The position numbers and the translations under genes are program-made. A model generated the notes under the pieces. That model was not told the DNA's origin. It saw only the letters and a list, made by a program, of their open reading frames with translations, and did not search any database. This document shows, piece after piece, positions 58,101-64,000 of a stretch of 64,000 bases of DNA. The stretch comes from Paratinospora sagittata (lineage: Eukaryota > Streptophyta > Magnoliopsida > Ranunculales > Menispermaceae): NCBI GenBank assembly GCA_035771175.1, contig CM069607.1, positions 8,757,501-8,821,500 of the forward strand. The letters run 5' to 3'. Every line of letters begins with the position of its first letter. Position 1 is the stretch's first letter.

Positions 58101-60304
58101 TGACCTTGAATTTTGATTTCATCTTCATTCTCGATGAACACCCACAAAACTCTTAAGGCATTGTTCACTAATGATGATGTGCAATGCCGACATCAATTGA
58201 ATTTGTATTTAACAATGATAACCTCCTACAATATTAATGACTTGTTCTTTGTGTTGATAGCGAGCTCTGTTTTTCTTAGGTTTTACTTTTTTAATCTATT
58301 TCTGATTTCTTATTTTTGTTGTCTTTATACTGCCGCAAGTATTCCCATTTGTCTTAAACCGAACATGACTCTTAAAATTGTTGTTAGACTGTTATTATGT
58401 GCCAACTGGTACGTTGTCTTTCCTTTTTTTTTTTTTTTTGGAATATGTTTTTCTATTGTTAATTGTGGACATGAAATTGAGGAATATGGAATATGTTATT
58501 TTATTTTATTTTATATGAGATTTGACTTTTATATCGTAGAATATATAAGTAATTTTTTATGTGCAAGGTTTAATAAACATTTTTTACTACCTAGGTGTTG
58601 CCTTGGGGCTTTGACAATACTGTCCACTGTGTGTGGATTATTTTTCTCTTGCAAATTTATTGCTTCTCATTCATTCTGATTTTCTCCTGTAGAATAATAC
58701 TCTTTAAATTATCTTTATTGCTTTGTGGTATGAGATAACTGAGTGAATTGGTTTTCCTACTGGGCTTTTTTCTTTTTTGTTTTTTTTGTCCTTTCTTAGG
58801 AAACTTTTATTTTGTTATCCACTAGTCCCTTGGATTAAGTAGAGGAGCTATAGAAGAGGTAACTTTTTATAAGAAAACCAATAAAGGAGTCTGACGGCTT
58901 ATGAAGCGAGGTCACGAGTTCAACTCTGCACCTTATCAACGTTGGCCACTGGGGGCGTATCTCGCTCAAGCAACCACGGGCTTGAGTGGATTAGTCGGGC
59001 GAAGCCCAGATACCACTTAGTTATCGAAAATAAATAAATAATGCATGGATTATCTTTTAGGTTCTTATTGTTGCTTCATTTGAAGGGAATTTGTATCACC
59101 TTAACGATGGTTTATATTCTTTTGACTGTGCTATCTAAACTGCCTTTTATATTATCCTCTTAGTGGTAATTTACAATTTGTGATTGCCAGTTTCCCAGTC
59201 CCAATGAGTACTCTTCATTCATGGGCGATTTCTCAACCTGCACTGGAATTGCTACATTTACAATGATGCTGCTCAGTCGAGTCATCTTTCGCAAATTTGG
59301 ATGGGGTGTAGCAGCTGCAATCACACCCACTGTTCTGCTTGTCACAGGAATTGCATTTTTCTCATTGGTTTTATTTAGTAATCCACTGACCCCATTTCTT
59401 GGGAAGCTTGGGTTGAGCCCCCTTCTAGCAGCAGTTTATGTTGGGGCTCTACAGAACATCTTTAGCAAGAGTGCAAAATACAGCTTATTTGATCCCTGCA
59501 AAGAGATGGCCTACATTCCATTGGATGAAGAGACAAAGGTTTGCTTCCTTTCACAAACGTACTTGATCCAACTAGATGCTTTTGTGAAGAAATTAATTTG
59601 AGCCCACAGATCAAACTAGGTCCTAATTTGTAGCACAGCCTAGTTTAGGCGTGTTTTACAAATTGATAGTTTGATACTGTCATTTCAAATTTACACTGCA
59701 AATTAACTAGTGCTGTGCTCACCAGGTAAAAGGAAAAGCAGCAATTGATGTTGTCTGCAACCCGCTAGGGAAATCAGGAGGAGCGTTGATTCAACAGTTT
59801 CTTATTTTAAGTTTTGGTTCCCTCTCAAATTCAACGCCATACCTCGGAGTAATATTACTTTTCATTGTCTTAGCATGGTTGGCAGCTGCCAGATCATTGG
59901 ACCGTCAGTTCACTCCTATGGCAAAGAAGGACCTTAAAGACAAGCTCATTGAGGGTAAAATTTCTGTTGCATACACTGGGCTTACTGGGAAAATCCCACC
60001 AAAGAAGGGCATTACATATCGCTTTGTCAGTACTTTGAACTCCATGGGATTCATCGAGGGAAAATATGTCCCATTGGTAGAGGATGTGTCCTCCAGTGGC
60101 AAACTCAAGCATCTTACTGTAAGGAAGCTTGATGCAAAAGATCAAGTTGAGGAACTAGTAGGCGCTGCTGTTGTAAAACCACCACTTGCTAGTGAAAGCG
60201 AGAATGCGGAGAATAAAGGAAATAGCGATGTGCCAGTGGAGGAGAATAAAGAAAATAGCAATTTACCGGTGGAGGGTAACGAAACGCCTGATAAACCTCT
60301 GTAG
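54218..60304 (+). CDS. NTT: Plastid ATP/ADP translocase (NTT)
   Basis: Exchanges cytosolic ATP for plastid ADP plus phosphate across the inner plastid envelope. Exons: 54218-54964, 56814-57071, 57171-57314, 59191-59538, 59726-60304; 691 residues, all junctions GT-AG and in phase. Residues 1 to about 75 form a Ser/Arg-rich transit peptide. The TLC transporter domain runs from about 95 to 565 with roughly 11-12 membrane segments. Charged residues in NYTILRDTKDV (Lys123), MSELWGSVVVS (Glu232), SINLVEVTWKSK (Glu373) and VVCNPLGKSGG (Lys515) correspond, from memory, to those essential in Arabidopsis NTT1. After AARSLDRQF the protein departs from the family: relatives end within about 50-60 residues with an EEELEKEMERASSVKIP-type tail, whereas here about 130 residues follow. 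Confidence 0.95.
55052..55110. repeat. (TA)n microsatellite in NTT intron 1
   Basis: About 59 bp of uninterrupted TA, creating spurious open frames on both strands. Confidence 0.95.
55468..55733 (-). mobile_element. TRIM-like miniature LTR retrotransposon
   Basis: Two LTR-like direct repeats of about 81 bp (55468-55548 and 55652-55733) both start TGTTA(a/g)AAA and share 'taaaagctatagctgt' and 'gaatatagatatta'. Next to the right one is ggctctgatacca (55639-55651), the complement of the tRNA-Met primer site, and next to the left one a purine-rich tract on the - strand. The internal region is only about 100 bp and non-coding. No target duplication is clear. Confidence 0.7.
55759..56601. mobile_element. 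Non-autonomous hAT-type element in NTT intron 1
   Basis: Terminal inverted repeats CAGTGTTTTCAAGGTGTC and, read inward from the right, CATTGTTTTTAAGGCGTC (15 of 18 match). A perfect 8-bp target duplication GTTTTTCT occurs at 55751-55758 and 56602-56609. Subterminal 'gcctag(a/g)' repeats are present. No transposase is encoded. Confidence 0.85.
57315..59190. other. NTT intron 3
   Basis: 1.9 kb intron, mostly AT-rich, with homopolymer T runs (57470-57483, 58424-58439) and a SINE-like unit near the 3' end. The 188-codon open stretch at 58113-58679 is Phe/Leu-rich noise from T-rich DNA. Confidence 0.6.
58876..59040 (+). mobile_element. tRNA-derived SINE-like unit in NTT intron 3
   Basis: 'gcttatgaagcgaggtcacgagttcaactctg' contains a B-box-like core (gagttcaactc) after a tRNA-like head. 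The body ends 'cgggcgaagcccagatacca' and a short 'aaataaataaat' tail. GC content is higher than the surrounding intron. Confidence 0.55.
60215..60282 (+). repeat. 33-bp coding tandem repeat in NTT tail
   Basis: Two units of 33 bp encode ENKGNSDVPVE and ENKENSNLPVE near the C-terminus, followed by a partial third (GNETPDKP). The repeat keeps the frame and is acidic and presumably disordered. Confidence 0.8.
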
Positions 60305-60587
60305 GGCATTTTGTTTAAAGGAAGGTTGAGCGGGGACTGTTGCTTCGGTGTGCCACCAGATGATCAACCATGATATCCCATTTGATGTGGATGAATTATG
60401 ACTGGAAAGCCTGCACAAAGACAAGCATGATGCTGTGCTGGGTTGATGATGATGGTGGTTAATGTATCTGATAATGATGAGGAAAGGCCATATTTTCAAC
60501 TGAAGATGGCAACCGCTATGATAACAATGCTAGGAAAAAAGAAAAAAAAATTGGAGCAGCTGCATTGGCAAAGTTGAGGTACTAATA

Positions 60588-60593
60588 AACTGT
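60588..60593 (+). terminator. Candidate polyadenylation signal of NTT
   Basis: AATAAA, about 285 bp after the stop codon and followed by T-rich sequence, consistent with a plant 3' end. Confidence 0.45.
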
Positions 60594-60599
60594 GTTATT

Positions 60600-63480
60600 T
60601 GTGATTACGTCTATCTTGGTATCTAAATTTTGGCTTATTGTAGAAATAATCTGTTGTACCATGGTAGAGGAGTATGGGTTCTTCTATTTTCTTTTTTCTT
60701 TTTCAATTTGGTCTTTCCTCAGTGAAATAAGACTTGCATCAGTTCTCTTGAGTGGTTCTTCTTGTTAAACCATGTATGTTATTATATTGTTCTAATGTTC
60801 AGCCTCCCTGTGAACTACCAAGCGCTAAATCTGCTGAGAATTTTTTTTGCAAATCGTTTCTCACCCTTTATTGCATTAATTTGAATTACTGTATATAGGT
60901 TTTGGCTGTGAATTAATATTTTAGTAACCATGTGATAGATGCTCTTTGTTGATATTATGCATCAATTTCTTTCAAATTAAATTAAAAAAAATTAAATTAA
61001 TTTTAATTTTTAATTAGTTTGTGGGCACATGTGTCCCTCGTGAATAAAAGGGGTTGATAGTTATAAAAAAAAGTTAAATAAAAATTATTAAAATAAAAAT
61101 AAAAGGAGGTTTGTATTATATTTACTAACATGTGTTTGGTAAAATATAGTATAAATTTAAGCTAATTTAATTTTATTCTTTAATTTAAAATTAAGTTTTT
61201 AACGGGTCAATTTAAAAGTTAATTTGATTTTATTCCTCAAAAATATTTTTACAAAATTATTTTTTAATCAATATTAATTTGTTATTAATTTAAAATTAAT
61301 AATGAGAGATTATGTAAAATAATTTTAAATGGGATTAACATTTTTTAAGAATATTTTAAATAAAATTTAAATATTTTTATTTTAAAGAAAAATTAAGTTA
61401 AAAAAAAATTAATTACTTTTCGTTTCAATCTCAAACATACTAAATATATGATAATTTTATTTTTAGTCTTATTCTATGTTGCACTAAATACAAGATCACT
61501 TTATTTTTAATCCTATCTTATTCTATCAAATTCAATTCAATTTCATAAAAAAATTTCTATCATATTCTTAAAAGTTGTTTGACAACCAGGATTGGACGAG
61601 ATAAGGCTATTTTTAGTCATAATACTGTGTTAGGTTGAGAGATTGATTGAGAAAAAAAGTTATCCTACTTGCCTTTTTATTCCGTTAGAATGAGATAAAA
61701 TAAACCCGACGTCAACCGTGGGATTAGAACGGGAAACTCAGTATTTTCAGTCCATTTTCGTTCCTCTTCTTGGTGCAACAAGTATTTTTCCTCTTCTTTT
61801 TTCTCTTCGTCATTCTTCTTCCTTATTTTTTTTAATTTTTTTTCATTATGAACTGATGGTGGTTTCACGATCCCAAAACCACCAGTGAATCGGTGTTTTT
61901 TAATTTTATGTGGTCAAAATAATTTAGAGATAGAATAAAAAGTTATTGGGATAGAATAGTTATTTTTTATGTGATTGAATAGTTTAAGAATAGAATAATA
62001 ATTTGATTCATGTGGTTTTGGACAATAAAAAAAATAAAAAAGTTGTTTATAAGACATTGATTGGAAGTTGGTTTAAACTTTTATTTTGCTTTGTATTACG
62101 GAGACCCATATCTTCTGTTTCAATGTCACAAGTCCTATTCTTGATTGGGATGCACATGGTTTTCAGAAACAAGTTTTTTGGTTGATGTGCATTCAAATTT
62201 AGGTGGGTGAAACATTCTTTTTCAAGTCGTTTTTGTATTCAATAAAACTAAGAAGAGTTTTTGGTTTTATTTTTGATGTAAAAGAAAAATGTTTCTATGC
62301 CCAAGATTGGAATTGTTTATACTAGACTCAAGACAAGTAGCTGGTTGACATTTAAATCTAAAGTTTATTGATCTTTGGAATTGGAACATAAGAACCGGTT
62401 GTTGACTTAGCTCTTGATAGAGTGACTAGAGGAATTTGATTTATGTAGCCATCATAAAAGGCATTTTTAAAGTTGATTTGAGTTTCTAATATTTTTTGAT
62501 TGTCTGAAAGAGATTCCGCCATGGTCAAGATTGCTTTCTTTTCGATAACAAGTGACTACTGAGTAAGAAGGTTTTTGAAGTTTTCATCCTCTTTCCTGTT
62601 TTATTCTATTTAAGACTTATTATTATTTTTTAATAATTATTTTTTTGTGTGTGCATTGATACTTAAGCATGAGCATAAAGGAGTGAATGGATATAGATTA
62701 TAATGTGGTTTTGGTTTTGACTTGATTATTGTTCAGTGTGAATGGACTTGTTGCATTAATGTCACATTTGCAATTTAATTTATCTTTATTTGCTATGTTG
62801 GTTAATTTGTCTTTCAGAGTGGGAGTATTACAAATATATACTTTGTTAAAAAACTTGTGATGATCACCTCAACATGAATTGGTCAATTGGATCTTACTTC
62901 AACCCTAAAGCAAGAGTTGTGACACTTGCCATTAGGAGCAAGAAGTTATGAACAAAAAAACATAGCAAGGTGAATGGTTGTAGATATTACTGCACAATAT
63001 CACCAAGAACTTGTACAACTATTATGTTATTCATTCGAAAAACCTTTAGTTAGACATCCAAGAGCTGATTGATGTTAGATCATCCAACATTTCTTATCTG
63101 GGTCTCAAGCTCCATATGAAGATTGAATAGTTCAGGGATAGAAAATAGTTTGATTCATGTGGTTGGGCAAAAAAAAAAAAAGAGTTGTTTATAAGATACT
63201 GGTTGAATTTTTTTTTTTAATGGTTAACAAGATTCATTCGTGTCCTTTGGCAATAATAATAGAATCAACTTGTAGTTTTTAATTCTTTTTTTAATTTTTT
63301 ATGTAGGGCAATTGTTTATAAGACACTGGTTTATCTCTTGAATGATGTGTTCAAATTATATTTGTTTCCCCTCATTTTTTTGTTTATTTTACTTCGGAAC
63401 TATGATTTTTCTTTTATATATCTTAAGAGTATAGTTTTGCACTTGTTACTAGAGGGATAAAATTTAACAAGTGATTATTT
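60600..63480. other. AT-rich intergenic with direct repeats
   Basis: No host gene seen. Related blocks with 'tttgattcatgtggtt' and 'gttgtttataaga.a.tg' occur at 62004-62075 and 63148-63205, with a shorter copy at 63311. These could be internal or subterminal parts of the Harbinger-type element that follows. 60985-61430 is extremely AT-rich (TTAATTTAAAATTAA type). Confidence 0.5.
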
Positions 63481-63494
63481 TTATGTACTAGTTA

Positions 63495-64000
63495 TGGATG
63501 ATGGAGCAAGAAGATCTTTTCTTACTCTTACTTTGGCAGTTGATCTAATTACAAAGATTGCACCTACTTGCAAGGATTTCAGTTATGTGTTATTTGACAC
63601 AATACGAATATAATAGGCGTATGTTAAGTAACCATACATTCATCAACCATAGAAGTCGTCTTGATTATATAAATCGTATAATCTCCTACAATGATACCGA
63701 GTGTATTAATCAATTAAGGATGCATAGAAGAACTTTTGCCGTATTATGTGAATTGCTTCATAACATTGAGAGATTGAAGACCGATGGTTTGGTTTCTATT
63801 GAGGAACATGTTTATATGTTCTTACACATACTTGCTCACCATGTTAAAAACCATACTATTTATAGTAGGTTTTATAGATTCGGAGAGACGATTAGTAGAT
63901 ATTTCAATTTAGTCTTATTTGAAGTTTTACAACTGCACAATAATTTACTAATTTCACCGGTTCCTGTGCCTGAAAATTACAGTAATGAAAGATGGAAATG
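63495..64000 (+). mobile_element. PIF/Harbinger transposase, N-terminal part, cut by window end
   Basis: From about 63630 the + strand is open to the window end and reads RLDYINRIISYNDTECINQL, RMHRRTFAVLCELL, EEHVYMFLHILAHHVKNHT, then SRYFNLVLFEVLQL and VPENYSNERWKW. This is the helical N-terminal domain (DUF8040-like) that precedes the DDE nuclease in plant HARBI1-like transposases. The catalytic DDE part lies outside the window. An upstream ATG at about 63495 leads to a stop within 40 codons, so the true start may lie after an intron or the copy may be degenerate. Confidence 0.85.

Noticed and set aside
58113..58679. 188-codon open stretch in NTT intron 3
   Set aside because: Phe/Leu/Cys-rich translation of T-rich DNA, inside an intron with perfect splice sites, and no recognisable domain.

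Overview
The window is nuclear DNA of a flowering plant, almost certainly a eudicot and probably woody. The evidence is AT-rich intergenic DNA, intron-split genes with GT-AG junctions, a plastid-targeted nucleotide transporter, plant-specific SINE, RTE, copia and hAT debris, and an endogenous plant pararetrovirus. I cannot name the species. No bacterial features (operons, ribosome binding sites, CRISPR) are present.

Layout. (1) 1-15.2 kb is a decayed duplicate of an aldo-keto reductase (AKR) / beta-galactosidase (BGAL) gene pair, heavily loaded with mobile DNA. It holds a BGAL 3'-end relic (752-1903), a cluster of tRNA-like/foldback repeat modules (1329-3359), an Au-type SINE, a LINE tail, a full Ty1/copia element (5688-11797, target duplication TCCTT) carrying a nested solo LTR, and an AKR last-exon relic. 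That relic is split by a 2.4-kb solo LTR (12190-14561). (2) 16.1-22.0 kb is a complete seven-exon AKR gene on the + strand. It looks recently disabled: one in-frame stop and one lost splice acceptor. (3) 24.3-28.5 kb is a 17-exon GH35 beta-galactosidase on the - strand, tail to tail with the AKR. It is intact except for the start of exon 5. (4) 28.5-34.4 kb is intergenic, with a SINE, an RTE LINE tail and minisatellites. (5) 34.4-47.2 kb is a p24-beta family cargo-receptor gene whose 11.4-kb first intron holds a hAT-type element and a LINE. (6) 48.4-53.7 kb is an endogenous caulimovirid with primer-binding site, leader hairpin, reverse transcriptase/RNase H, viroplasmin-like gene and promoter, all broken by stops and frameshifts. 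(7) 54.2-60.3 kb is a plastid ATP/ADP translocase (NTT) with an unusually long C-terminus; its introns hold a TRIM-like element, a hAT-type element and a SINE. (8) 60.3-64.0 kb is AT-rich repeat DNA leading into a PIF/Harbinger transposase that runs off the end of the window.

The host genes do not form a pathway: beta-galactosidase acts on cell-wall galactan, p24 in ER-Golgi transport, NTT in plastid energy supply, and the AKR in carbonyl reduction. What ties the left half together is history. An AKR(+)/BGAL(-) tail-to-tail unit was duplicated, one copy was dismantled by layered insertions, and the surviving AKR copy has also acquired lesions.
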